From: an uncultured bacterium
GTDB lineage: Bacteria; Vulcanimicrobiota; Xenobia; Xenobiales; Xenobiaceae
Assembly (NCBI GenBank): GCA_934636825.1
Contig: CAKUBG010000003.1
Coordinates: 1-64,000, forward strand
Length of the DNA stretch: 64,000 nt
Direction of reading: 5' to 3'
Made by a program: the position numbers and the translations under genes
Notes under the pieces: generated by a model
Told to the model about the DNA's origin: nothing
Database searches by the model: none
Seen by the model: the letters and a program-made list of their open reading frames with translations, nothing else
In this document: piece after piece, positions 52,408-61,029 of the stretch
Position numbering within the stretch: the first letter of the stretch is position 1
Layout: every line of letters begins with the position of its first letter

Positions 52408-52683
52408 TTAAGATTTTATATAATCACACCATTTATTAAACATTTTGTCTTGGGTTTTGGCACGATTGACAGTCACTTCTTGCTGAATTTCAAAGATTTT
52501 TGTCTGGGTATCGCTAGCAATCTTCCAACGCTCCATCGCACTTTTTTGCGCTTGAGCGTCGATAGAAGCATAAATCGTCTGGGCATTCTGATAGTCAGTA
52601 GCCATCATTTGCATATTGTGAGCTTTCTGGCTTTGTCCACAAAAAATTCCGAAGAGGTTAGTGCCTAAACTTGCTATATCCAT
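52408..52683 (-). CDS. Small helical protein with shared C-terminal motif (member 3)
   Basis: 91 aa from the ATG at 52683 with GGGGGA upstream (a longer frame to 52779 has no ribosome site). A short hydrophobic N-terminus (IASLGTNLFGIFCG) precedes a single long helical region ending SDTQ-TKIFEIQQEV..NRAKTQDKM...W. This is the minimal form of the motif at the C-termini of the proteins at 50168 and 51275. Size and all-helical build recall small type III-exported filament or rod proteins, but no family match is claimed. Confidence 0.65.
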   Translation of the reverse strand: MDIASLGTNLFGIFCGQSQKAHNMQMMATDYQNAQTIYASIDAQAQKSAMERWKIASDTQTKIFEIQQEVTVNRAKTQDKMFNKWCDYIKS

Positions 52684-52856
52684 ATTTGTGTCCCCCGCTT
52701 TACTTTTGGTATGGCCGGATTTTTTTTTATCAATTTCGGCCTTTTCTATGCTTGCAGTGTACCCGACTATTATTACCAATTTCTCGGCTATAACTTTGCC
52801 ATTTATTTATCGCTTTATTACAAAAATAATACACCTTACATGACAAGAGCTTTAGT

Positions 52857-52955
52857 ATGACTAAAGAAGGAGATGGTAATCGCTCTGATGCTATTCCTAT
52901 TACTAGTGAGATGATACAAAAGTATGGTAGGTACTTTAAGGGGGTGAATTTATGA
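52857..52955 (+). CDS. 32-residue ORF overlapping the immunity-like gene
   Basis: ATG at 52857, ending in a TGA that overlaps the next gene's ATG by four bases (ATGA). It encodes TKEGDGNRSD..., ending ITSEMIQKYGRYFKGVNL. It has no clear ribosome site of its own. It may be a leader peptide, the left-over end of a longer toxin, or simply a coupling ORF. Confidence 0.4.
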   Translation: MTKEGDGNRSDAIPITSEMIQKYGRYFKGVNL

Positions 52956-53233
52956 TTGATGGTGATCCTCATCAATTTTTAGATACCGTTTATACTGGAC
53001 AGGACATTGTCTATGTTTATGGTGGTGTTAAGTATTGGTTTCAAGGGTACAACCGACCATCTGGTGGCTTCCATATGGAAGTATATCAGTATGAACCTTC
53101 TAAAGAAGGTGCTGTATGGGAAGTGGATCTTGAAGATGAAATGGAGTGTTTAAAAGCTTTTTTGGCTGCTCCTATTTTTAATGGAGCTACCTTTTGGGAA
53201 GCTGAAAAAGATATAACTTGGGTCGATGACTAA
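52952..53233 (+). CDS. Small acidic immunity-like protein
   Basis: 93 aa with GGGGGT upstream. The sequence is acidic and aromatic (GQDIVYVYGGVKYWFQGYN, HMEVYQYEP, ATFWEAEKDITWVDD), of the size and composition of many immunity proteins of polymorphic toxin systems. It is the only plus-strand gene in a minus-strand region and is more AT-rich than its neighbours. It overlaps the small ORF upstream by four bases and has its own terminator. No cognate toxin is present, so the role is inferred loosely. Confidence 0.5.
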   Translation: MIDGDPHQFLDTVYTGQDIVYVYGGVKYWFQGYNRPSGGFHMEVYQYEPSKEGAVWEVDLEDEMECLKAFLAAPIFNGATFWEAEKDITWVDD

Positions 53234-53235
53234 AA

Positions 53236-53279
53236 AAATACGCCTTGCCAAAACTTGTTTGGTAAGGCGTATTTTTTTT
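53236..53279. terminator. Bidirectional terminator
   Basis: AAATACGCCTT.CCA pairs with TGG.AAGGCGTATTT and is followed by a T run; it lies between convergent genes. Confidence 0.85.
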
Positions 53280-53300
53280 GTGCTAGCAATAGCTAATGTT

Positions 53301-53618
53301 TTAAGCTAAACGATCAAAATCAAGCTCTGAAGAGCCGTCATCTTGTACTTCTTCCATATGAACAGGCAAGCCTTGCTCAACCATTTGTTCGGCTATGCGT
53401 TTATTGTTTTCCATTAAAGTAAAAGTCATAGCGTCGCGTGAGGAGGCCATGACAATTTCCAAAACTTCCAAAACCCATTTGGATAAATCGGCATTAGGTC
53501 TTTTTATAGCTTGCCAGTCAATTTGTTCGCGGCTGCGCTCCCAAGCATCTTGGTACATGCGGTTGAAGTTGGCGATCATTTCTTCAGGGCTTAAACCTAC
53601 TCTGGGTTCCATTTCCAT
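53301..53618 (-). CDS. Small hypothetical protein downstream of flhA
   Basis: 105 aa, GGAAGGT upstream. It is acidic and helical: LSPEEMIANFNRMYQDAWERSRE, then WVLEVLEIVMASSRDAMTFTLMENNKRIAEQM, and a disordered acidic tail. It has no signal peptide. It lies 112 nt downstream of flhA on the same strand and could be its last cotranscribed partner. No homology is recognised; it does not carry the motif shared by the next three minus-strand genes. Confidence 0.6.
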   Translation of the reverse strand: MEMEPRVGLSPEEMIANFNRMYQDAWERSREQIDWQAIKRPNADLSKWVLEVLEIVMASSRDAMTFTLMENNKRIAEQMVEQGLPVHMEEVQDDGSSELDFDRLA

Positions 53619-53730
53619 AGCTTGTTTTGACCTTCCGTTCTCGCTTTAAGCAGCGGCAAAATTAAGAGAAAAAGTTTTTAGCATACTCTAAGTGCCGGAG
53701 CTTTTGAGTTAAGCTCCGGCACAGTATAGT

Positions 53731-55869
53731 TTAGAAGGAAACCATACCGACAGAGTTTACGTTGATCTTAGGAGCTATTTCGTTCCAAGACAGCACTACC
53801 AAGTTGGGGAAGGAGCGCTCAGTCAACTTGCGTACGGCTGGACGAATTTGTGGCGCAACCAAAAGGATGGGCTGTAAACCTCGTTCTTGCAAAGCGTTAG
53901 CCTGGTTGGAAATAGCTTGCAAAATCTCTTGGCCTAAGTTTGGATCTAAGGTTAAGAAAGAACCAAGCTCACTGCGTTGGATGGCACCTTGAATCATTTG
54001 CTCAATTTTAGGATCGAGAGTAATTACATTGATGGTGCCGTCATTGTTGCAATAATCTTTACAAATAACCCTGGATAAGCTGACACGGCAAAATTCGGTA
54101 AGCATTTCCGGATCTTTGGTAATATGGACATTGTCGCCCATAGTTTCCAAAATAGAGACCAAGTCTCGAACAGAGACGCGCTCTTTGACCAAGTTTTGCA
54201 AGACTTTTTGAATTTCGCCCAAGCCCAAAGCGTCGGGGAAAATTTCTTTGACCACTGCGGGGTGAGTCTTTTTGACGGTGTCGATGAGGGCTTGAACTTC
54301 CTGACGACCAAGCATTTCGGAAGCGTGAGTTCTGACAACTTCGGTTAATTGAGTTGCAATAACACTCACAGGGTCGAAGATCATACATCCCAAGCGTTCG
54401 GCGTCACCACGCTGTTCTGGAGAAATCCAGACGCCGGGCATACCGTAAGTCGGGTCAACAGTTTTAGTACCGCGCAAGTTTTTTAATTTCTCTTCTGGGC
54501 CGATAGCCAAGAATTGGTTGACTTGCACTTCACCTTGAGCAACTTCAATTTCCTTAATCTTAATTACATAAGCATTGGGCTTTAATTGTAAGTTGTCACG
54601 GAAGCGCACACCGGGAACTACGATACCTAATTCCAAAGCGATGTGACGGCGAATTGAAGTGACACGATCCAAAAGCTTTGCGCCTTGGTTGGGGTCAACC
54701 AAAGAGAGCAAGCCGCGGCCGACTTCCAAGGATATGGGGTCGACTTGCATGAGTTGAACCACGCTTTCGGGCTTCTTTTGCTCGGTCTTTTTCTTTTGCT
54801 CTTGAGCTGTCGCCGCACCACCGGTGGCCACTGCCACAGCTTCCATATTCTTCCTCTCCAGCTGTTTGCCCAAGAAGAAAAGGGCTCCACCGATGCAAGC
54901 TAAGGTAAAGGCCATAAATTTAGGTAAGCCGCCAATCAAAGAGAAGAAGGCCAGAACCAACATGAAAGAACCGGCCATTTTCAAAGCACCGGGCTGACCG
55001 GAAACTTGTTCGACAACATCGCGGCCGAGGTTAGATTCGGAGGCCGCACGGGATACAACCAAACCCATGGCTGTAGACATCAAGAAGGCGGGCAAGGTCG
55101 TCATCAGACCGTTACCAATGGAGAGAATAGCGTAAGTGTTTAAGGCGTGGGCAGCGTCCATACCGTGGTAAAGTACGCCAATACCGATACCGCCGACTAC
55201 GTTGACTAACATAATCACGACAGACGCCATAGCGTCACCTTTTACGAACTTACCGGCACCGTCCATAGAGCCGTAGAAGTCGGATTCTCTTTCGATGTCT
55301 TTACGCTTTTTACGTGCTGTATCAGCATCAATGTTGCCGGCGTGTAAGTCGGCGTCGATGGCCATTTGTTTACCTGGCATAGCGTCCAAGTTAAAACGGG
55401 CAGCTACCTGGGCAATACGTTCAGCACCGTTGGTAATTACCATAATTTGAATGATAATTAAGATGATGAACATAATGAAACCTACAATCAAGTTACCACC
55501 TACAGCAACTTGTCCAAATGTAGGAATCAGGTGGCCCGCTCCAGTAGGCATTTTGGTTACCATGTCAATCTCGTTGCCATGGAGCAAAATCATACGTGTA
55601 GCCGAGACGTCCAGGGCCAGACGGAACAAAGTCGCTACCAACAGGACGGTAGGGAAGACCGCGAATTGCAAAGGCTCTTCAATATAGATTGAAATGAGCA
55701 CTGTAATGATAGCGCAAGCTAAGTTAAAGGCCAGAAGTACATCGAGCAAATCGGGCGGGAGAGGAACGATCAACATACCCACAATACCGACAATGGCAAC
55801 AGCACTGCCGATATCGGAGTATTTCATTAGTTTTCCTAACAGGCTTTCTTCACCGGGCTGGGCACCCAT
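53731..55869 (-). CDS. flhA: Flagellar export gate protein FlhA
   Basis: 712 aa. Eight membrane helices occupy residues 15-325, including LLDVLLAFNLACAIITVLIS. The FlhA signature FNLDAMPGKQMAIDADLHAG and RESDFYGSMDGAGKFVKGDA lies near residues 155-210. The C-terminal cytoplasmic nonameric ring domain (from about residue 370) begins DPISLEVGRGLLSLVD and carries the export-chaperone binding region. It drives proton-coupled export of flagellar proteins. It is 134 nt downstream of flhB and is the last recognised flagellar gene of the cluster. Confidence 0.96.
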   Translation of the reverse strand: MGAQPGEESLLGKLMKYSDIGSAVAIVGIVGMLIVPLPPDLLDVLLAFNLACAIITVLISIYIEEPLQFAVFPTVLLVATLFRLALDVSATRMILLHGNEIDMVTKMPTGAGHLIPTFGQVAVGGNLIVGFIMFIILIIIQIMVITNGAERIAQVAARFNLDAMPGKQMAIDADLHAGNIDADTARKKRKDIERESDFYGSMDGAGKFVKGDAMASVVIMLVNVVGGIGIGVLYHGMDAAHALNTYAILSIGNGLMTTLPAFLMSTAMGLVVSRAASESNLGRDVVEQVSGQPGALKMAGSFMLVLAFFSLIGGLPKFMAFTLACIGGALFFLGKQLERKNMEAVAVATGGAATAQEQKKKTEQKKPESVVQLMQVDPISLEVGRGLLSLVDPNQGAKLLDRVTSIRRHIALELGIVVPGVRFRDNLQLKPNAYVIKIKEIEVAQGEVQVNQFLAIGPEEKLKNLRGTKTVDPTYGMPGVWISPEQRGDAERLGCMIFDPVSVIATQLTEVVRTHASEMLGRQEVQALIDTVKKTHPAVVKEIFPDALGLGEIQKVLQNLVKERVSVRDLVSILETMGDNVHITKDPEMLTEFCRVSLSRVICKDYCNNDGTINVITLDPKIEQMIQGAIQRSELGSFLTLDPNLGQEILQAISNQANALQERGLQPILLVAPQIRPAVRKLTERSFPNLVVLSWNEIAPKINVNSVGMVSF

Positions 55870-56003
55870 TATTCGACTTCTCCAGTTATTTTAGATTTTT
55901 GGTTTAAACACTAACAGACTCACATTTAAGCCTGCCAAGAAAAAGTATGGCCGGTCTAAATGCGAGTCTTGGATGAAAAGTTTGCTAAAAAGCCAACCAA
56001 GTA

Positions 56004-57209
56004 TTAACGTCTTCCCGCAGCCATGCCTCTAGCCGTAAATTGCGTCTTAGGCATTGAAGGTGAAGCTGTGGCGGCACGAGCTGTACGGCGTGGAGGGCCG
56101 TTGCGTGCCAAACGACGACGGCGCAATAACTCACGCTTTCTTTTAAGCTTAATTACATAAGCTAATACCTCGGCTACCGCTTTATACATCTCTGTAGGTA
56201 CGGGGCCGGAAAGTTCGCAAGTCTTGAACAGAGCTCTGGCCAATTCGACATTCTCCACAATAGGAACATCATGATCTTCAGCCATAATCTTAATCTGAAC
56301 AGCCGTCATGTTTTCGCCCTTGGCAACTACGATAGGCACGGGATCCTGCCCTTGTTTGTAGCGCAAAGCTACAGCTAAGTGGGTAGGATTGGTTACTACC
56401 GCTGAAGCGTCGGGAACTTCGCTCATCATGTTGCCGCCGCCTCCGCCGCCACCTTGGGAGCTTTGGCGCATAAGCTGACGAAGCTTACCCTTAACTTGAG
56501 GGTTACCTTCGGTTTCCTTATACTCATCTTTCAAATCTTGCATACTCATGCGCATTTGCTTCATGAATTGCTTCTTCTGGAAGATATAGTCCAAGCCGGC
56601 GATTGCTATCATACCGATTAAAACTTTCATAACTAAGTTTTTGACGGTAACGCCTACAAGCTCTAAAGTAGCCATCAAAGGTATTGCTGGAGCTGTTTGC
56701 AACTGAGGGATAATTTCGCCTACAACTTTGTAGCATATATAGCCGATAATACCCAACTTGGCTAATTGCTTGAGCAACTCTACAGCAGATTTGACGCTGA
56801 AAATACGCTTAAAGCCTTCTAAGGGGTTGATCTTATTGAGGCTGGGCTTGAGAGTTTCGGTGGAAAATATGAACTGAACCTGGGCTAAGTTGGCTACGAT
56901 AGCCATCATAAAGCCTGCGGCCAAAAGTGGAGCCAAAACCAACAGAATCGTCACCATAACGTGGAAAATATCTCCGTTAAGGCTGCGAGCATTCATGTTG
57001 TATGTTGGTATCATGCCCCAAATATAGACGGTTAGTTCACGTATTCTCGACAACATACCACCACCGGCTCCGTACATAGCGCCGGCAGTCGCCAAAAGCA
57101 GGCAGGTGGATATTACCTCCTGACTTTTCATTACTTGACCTTTTTTGCGGGCTTCTTGTAACTTATGCTCAGTTGGTTCTTCAGTTTTGTCGCTATCCTG
57201 ACCACCCAT
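56004..57209 (-). CDS. flhB: Flagellar export switch protein FlhB
   Basis: 401 aa. Four membrane helices occupy residues 30-215. The autocleavage site TNPTHLAVALRYKQGQDPVPIVVAKGE is near residue 270, with the NPTH motif intact, so substrate switching from hook to filament proteins should occur. A seven-glycine run sits about 20 residues before the cleavage site, and the C-terminus carries an extra 40-residue Arg/Ala/Pro-rich tail (RRTARAATASPSMPKTQF). AGGAGG precedes the ATG. The gap to fliR is 14 nt. Confidence 0.96.
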   Translation of the reverse strand: MGGQDSDKTEEPTEHKLQEARKKGQVMKSQEVISTCLLLATAGAMYGAGGGMLSRIRELTVYIWGMIPTYNMNARSLNGDIFHVMVTILLVLAPLLAAGFMMAIVANLAQVQFIFSTETLKPSLNKINPLEGFKRIFSVKSAVELLKQLAKLGIIGYICYKVVGEIIPQLQTAPAIPLMATLELVGVTVKNLVMKVLIGMIAIAGLDYIFQKKQFMKQMRMSMQDLKDEYKETEGNPQVKGKLRQLMRQSSQGGGGGGGNMMSEVPDASAVVTNPTHLAVALRYKQGQDPVPIVVAKGENMTAVQIKIMAEDHDVPIVENVELARALFKTCELSGPVPTEMYKAVAEVLAYVIKLKRKRELLRRRRLARNGPPRRTARAATASPSMPKTQFTARGMAAGRR

Positions 57210-57223
57210 CTAATATCACCTCC

Positions 57224-58009
57224 TTATGGCTTCATCATTCCTATGCATTGTAGCAAAAGATCTAGGTTTATTTCAAACTGATTGCCCATAACTCTCATAA
57301 TTAAAGGGTATGAAAGTCTTAAAAGGATCAGTCCGATAGCAATGTTGAGAGGGAAGCTCAACATAAAGATATTCATTTGTGGAGCTACGCGGGCTAATAA
57401 ACCCAAAGCACACTGAGCGATAAACAGAGCTGCTAGAGCTGGTGCTGCGATTTGAGTACCGATAACTAGCAAATCGCTAGTCATACGCAAGAGCGTCATA
57501 GCCAAATTCTCTGACATATGGAAATATGTTAGAGGCACTACTTGATAACTCTTATAAATTGCGGCAAAAAGTTGATGATGGCCACCCAATACCAAGTACA
57601 GGTTCATGGATGTATAGAACAATACTTTACGCAGCAAGTTGATGGCGCCGTGGCTAGCCGGGTCGAAGGAAGCCGCCGACGACAAACCCATTTGAATATC
57701 GAGCATCTCACCGCCGAATTGGGCGGCGCCTATAACAATAAAAGAGACAAAGCCGATAACCAATCCTACACAGGCCTGAGTTAGAAGAGCTCCAAAAAAA
57801 GGAAAGAGATCGGTGGGCATATCGTTAGGTACAGGCAAAGTCGGATAGATAGCCACCGTGATAGCTGCAGCAAAACCTACGAGCACAGTGTTCGGAATGT
57901 GGTTACTACCTAAAATGGGTGCTTGTACAAAAATAAGGGCTATCCTGACGAAGGCCAGAAGCCCAACGCCCAGCAACTGTAGTGCCGGATCGCTCATCAT
58001 GCCAGTCAT
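57224..58009 (-). CDS. fliR: Flagellar export protein FliR
   Basis: 261 aa, six hydrophobic segments. IALIFVQAPILGSNHIPNTVLVGFAAAITV at the N-terminus and LLVIGTQIAAPALAALFIAQCALGLLARVAPQMNIFML in the second half are typical FliR stretches. It forms, with FliP and FliQ, the helical export gate in the basal body. Six bases separate it from fliQ. Confidence 0.94.
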   Translation of the reverse strand: MTGMMSDPALQLLGVGLLAFVRIALIFVQAPILGSNHIPNTVLVGFAAAITVAIYPTLPVPNDMPTDLFPFFGALLTQACVGLVIGFVSFIVIGAAQFGGEMLDIQMGLSSAASFDPASHGAINLLRKVLFYTSMNLYLVLGGHHQLFAAIYKSYQVVPLTYFHMSENLAMTLLRMTSDLLVIGTQIAAPALAALFIAQCALGLLARVAPQMNIFMLSFPLNIAIGLILLRLSYPLIMRVMGNQFEINLDLLLQCIGMMKP

Positions 58010-58015
58010 AGTCTT

Positions 58016-58312
58016 TTATTTGGGCCCCATACGTGCAATGTCTGCAAATGTCGATATAGTGAAGCTGGAGAGCATATTGAACATCCAGTTGCCACATAAA
58101 ACTATAGCCATAAAAGTAGCAATGATTTTAGGTACGAAGGAGAGAGTTTGCTCTTGCACCTGAGTAGTGGCTTGCACAATACTGACCATGAGACCTACGG
58201 ACAGAGCCGACATCAGCATTGGAGCTGAGAGAATAAGCACCAGATAGAGAGCCTTGGTGCAAAGCGCCAAAACGAAGCCGTCATCAAAAACCTCTGCTCC
58301 CAGTACTAACAT
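58016..58312 (-). CDS. fliQ: Flagellar export protein FliQ
   Basis: 98 aa, slightly longer than the usual 89. Two membrane helices with SVGLMVSIVQATTQVQEQTLSFVPKIIA, the FliQ signature, and the WMFNMLSSFT C-terminus. AGGAGG precedes the ATG. It is the small gate subunit, four copies per complex. Confidence 0.94.
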   Translation of the reverse strand: MLVLGAEVFDDGFVLALCTKALYLVLILSAPMLMSALSVGLMVSIVQATTQVQEQTLSFVPKIIATFMAIVLCGNWMFNMLSSFTISTFADIARMGPK

Positions 58313-58360
58313 CTTGCCTCCTTTTATTCTTTATCGCTACATTATTGGCGATTGTCTAGC

Positions 58361-59161
58361 TTAAGATCTTGGGTAATTGAAACTCTCTACTACACCTTTA
58401 ATAATTAGGTGCCAACCGTCTATAAGCACGAAGAGAAGCAGCTTAAATGGTAGAGATATTGACATTGGTGAGAGCATGAACATACCCATAGACATGAGTA
58501 CCGATGCTACTACCATGTCTATAACTAAGAAAGGTACGTAGAGAAGGAAACCTATCTGGAATGAAGTTTTGATTTCAGAGAGTACAAAAGATGGAAGTAA
58601 AATATAAAAGGGAATATCCTCGCGTTTTTTAATGTTCTTGACTTTTCCTATATCGAAGAACAACTGAATGTCTTTTTCTCTAGTTTGATAGAGCATAAAC
58701 GACTGAATAGGTTTATAAGCTTTGGCAAAAAAAGCACTCTGAGAAATTTTCCCCGCTAAATACGGTTGCAAGGCGTCTTTATTGATCGATTCTCCTACCG
58801 GCGCCATTACGAACATTGTCAAGAAGAGGGCTAAACCCATAAGTACTTGAGTAGGTGGCACTTGTTGAGTACCCATAGCAGAACGAAGGAAGCTCAGAGT
58901 CATCACTATACGTATAAAGGCTGTGCACATGGCCAGAATGTAGGGCGCCAATGAAAGTAAACTCAAACCGCCCAACAACAGTAAGGTTGTTGAAAAAGTT
59001 TGTTTTTCGTTGGCCTTAGCTCCGTTTATGCTGATATTGGGCATATTGAGCTGAGGAAAAGGATTCTGAGCACTGGCAATATCTGTAAAAAGCCAGAACA
59101 GTATCGCTACAGCCAAAAGCGGTAGACAAATAGTTAGTATACGTCTTAGGCGAAAATTCAT
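58361..59161 (-). CDS. fliP: Flagellar export protein FliP
   Basis: 266 aa. A signal-like N-terminal hydrophobic helix is followed by PNISINGA, then LLGGLSLLSLAPYILAMCTAFIRIVMTLSFLRSAMGTQQVPPTQVLMGLALFLT, the diagnostic FliP core, and ILLPSFVLSEIKTSFQIGFLLYVPFLVIDMVVASVLMSMGM. It builds the export gate pentamer. It is separated from the upstream fliO-like gene by 243 bp. Confidence 0.95.
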   Translation of the reverse strand: MNFRLRRILTICLPLLAVAILFWLFTDIASAQNPFPQLNMPNISINGAKANEKQTFSTTLLLLGGLSLLSLAPYILAMCTAFIRIVMTLSFLRSAMGTQQVPPTQVLMGLALFLTMFVMAPVGESINKDALQPYLAGKISQSAFFAKAYKPIQSFMLYQTREKDIQLFFDIGKVKNIKKREDIPFYILLPSFVLSEIKTSFQIGFLLYVPFLVIDMVVASVLMSMGMFMLSPMSISLPFKLLLFVLIDGWHLIIKGVVESFNYPRS

Positions 59162-59404
59162 TTCTTTTCTCGCTTCATCCTCAAGATGAGTGAACGTACT
59201 CCCACTTGTAAAAGCGGAAGCTTCCTGCTTCTACGTAAAATGCACCACAATCAAAGGATTGCAATGGCATATGTACTCTCCACAGGCGTAAATTCCCGTG
59301 CGACCCACGGTATCTTTCTAAAGAAACGTGTTTTGCTACCTTTACCCTTATCCCCTACCTGAAAGATTGATAACTTCCGGTAAAGTGAGGATTAAAAGGA
59401 ACTC

Positions 59405-60373
59405 CTATTGATTCTTTGATAAGGGTAAAGATGACAAATGTTGGCTGAGAACCTCTTTTAATAAATTTTTCTTTTTCCCTTGGTTCTTCGAGTCAGAGTC
59501 TGCTGAATCTTGATTTGATTGAGGTTCGGAAGGAGTAATTGCAGAAATGTCTGTTGATTCCGAACTAATTTCTTGGGATTCGTTCTCTTTTGACGTTGAA
59601 GAAAGTTGACTCGGAGTAATTTCAAAATTGGCTAAAGTTGTGATCGATTGATCGGTCATACCTAAAAGGAGGTGTCGGCCGTGAGTTTCGAGCAAAACGA
59701 TAGACTTATTGGGGGCTAGCGCTTTTCTTTCAACTATATTTATGTGCTTTTTGGGAGTAGCTGTAGCTCCGGTAAACTTGTTAAATAGCGGCGCAAATAT
59801 CTTTAGAGACAGCCAAATAATTGTGCATGTTATGCACAACATTAAGAACATGGAGCCTAAACGAGGAACGAAGGTAGACTCTACCTTAGTGGCTCCTGCA
59901 TCTGATGAAGGTGGCCAAGGCTCATGTAAGATAGAAAAATAAGGGTTTTCTTTTTCTTTAGAAGTGGAAGTTTGTTTGGTCGTAGCCTTCGGAGAAGCTT
60001 CTACTGTCGGAGTTGCGTTTTTTATTTGTTTCGTTGCAACTGTTTTGGTGTTTATTTGAACTTTTTGTTTGGTTTCTATACTTTTGGAAGCTTGATTAGC
60101 TGAAACTTTGTTAGTTTCTGTAGCTGCTTGTTGGGCTTCCAACTCGGCTTGTTTTTCCAAGGCAGCTTTTTCTTGTTCTACAACTTTATTAAAGAGCTCC
60201 CGTCCGGTCATAGTAGGGGAAGCGGAAGGCTGTTGCTTAAGCTGTGAAGTGCTGCTAAAAACGCCTAAGCCGATAATCAGAGCTAAAGCCAAAAAGCAAA
60301 CGACGCCCACCGAAAGGAAGGAACGTCGTCTGCTTTGTTCCATGTCATTGAGGAGTGATTTAAAGTCGAACAT
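59405..60373 (-). CDS. fliO: FliO-like flagellar biosynthesis protein, extended
   Basis: 322 aa, much longer than typical FliO (about 120-150). A first hydrophobic helix (SFLSVGVVCFLALALIIGLGVF) precedes a Gln/Lys/Thr-rich region. A second helix is MFLMLCITCTIIWLSLKIFAPL near residue 180, followed by the FliO-type domain: VERKALAPNKSIVLLETHGRHLLLGMTDQSITTLANFE. The last 70 residues are Ser/Glu-rich. FliO helps assemble FliP. The ATG overlaps the stop of the preceding fliN-like gene by one base. Position and the conserved C-terminal domain support the assignment. Confidence 0.8.
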   Translation of the reverse strand: MFDFKSLLNDMEQSRRRSFLSVGVVCFLALALIIGLGVFSSTSQLKQQPSASPTMTGRELFNKVVEQEKAALEKQAELEAQQAATETNKVSANQASKSIETKQKVQINTKTVATKQIKNATPTVEASPKATTKQTSTSKEKENPYFSILHEPWPPSSDAGATKVESTFVPRLGSMFLMLCITCTIIWLSLKIFAPLFNKFTGATATPKKHINIVERKALAPNKSIVLLETHGRHLLLGMTDQSITTLANFEITPSQLSSTSKENESQEISSESTDISAITPSEPQSNQDSADSDSKNQGKKKNLLKEVLSQHLSSLPLSKNQ

Positions 60374-60678
60374 TATTTAGAAACGAGTTCTGTAATGCGC
60401 ACTGCATAGCAGCCGTCCAATTCGACTACTTCGCCTCGAGCAATTAAATGGCCGTTGATTTTTAGATCTATAGGATCGCCTTCTTCTTTATTTAATTCTA
60501 AAAGGCACCCTTGAGTCAGTTTCAAAATATCACGCACTTTGCGAGACGTTTCTCCCATCTCCGCCTCAATGACGAAGGGAACGTCATAAAGAATGTTTAG
60601 GTCTTCCGCGTTATCCGCTAAACCTGCGGGAGAACCTGCTCTCTGAGCGCGTCTAGCGTTTGCCGATAAGCTGTCCAA
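60373..60678 (-). CDS. fliN: FliN/SpoA-domain protein, copy 1
   Basis: 101 aa from the TTG at 60678, seven bases after GGAGG. The chain from about residue 30 is one SpoA domain: VPFVIEAEMGETSRKVRDILKL, GDPIDLKINGHLIARGEVVELDGCYAVRITEL. FliN forms the lower C-ring of the flagellar switch. It directly follows a second such gene, so this switch has two SpoA small subunits. Confidence 0.9.
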   Translation of the reverse strand: MDSLSANARRAQRAGSPAGLADNAEDLNILYDVPFVIEAEMGETSRKVRDILKLTQGCLLELNKEEGDPIDLKINGHLIARGEVVELDGCYAVRITELVSK

Positions 60679-60723
60679 TAGCTTGCCTCCAATATGTTGA
60701 ATATGCCGCCTAAGGAGAGCAGC

Positions 60724-61029
60724 TTAACGAACAATTTCCGTTACGCGAATACCGTAGCGTCCGTCTATCTCTACAACTTCGCCTCTGGCAATAGGGCGAT
60801 TATTGATAATTAAGTCTACAGGATCGCCGGCTTCTTTATCCAGATCGATAACTGTACCAACGTTGAGGCGCAATACTTCACGCACCAAACGCTTGGCTTT
60901 GCCAAGTTCTGCGTGAATTTCCAAAGGAACATCGCGTAACAAATCTATGCTGGAAGCTGAACCTCCAGCCGGACTGGAACTGTCTAAAACACCAAATTGT
61001 ACGGAGCGGGGGCCTTGCTGATCACTCAT
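60724..61029 (-). CDS. fliN: FliN/SpoA-domain protein, copy 2
   Basis: 101 aa from the ATG at 61029, overlapping the end of fliM by eight bases; an earlier in-frame ATG at 61041 sits against the GGGAG site. The SpoA domain has VPLEIHAELGKAKRLVREVLRL, VGTVIDLDKEAGDPVDLIINNRPIARGEVVEIDGRYGIRVTEIV. It is closely similar to copy 1 and is the more canonical of the two. It likely forms part of the C-ring with FliM. Confidence 0.9.
   Translation of the reverse strand: MSDQQGPRSVQFGVLDSSSPAGGSASSIDLLRDVPLEIHAELGKAKRLVREVLRLNVGTVIDLDKEAGDPVDLIINNRPIARGEVVEIDGRYGIRVTEIVR

Noticed and set aside
59339..59430. Inverted repeat CCTTTACCCTTATC / GATAAGGGTAAAG between fliP and the end of fliO
   Set aside because: The right arm lies inside fliO and the arms are about 60 bases apart; without comparison it may be chance.
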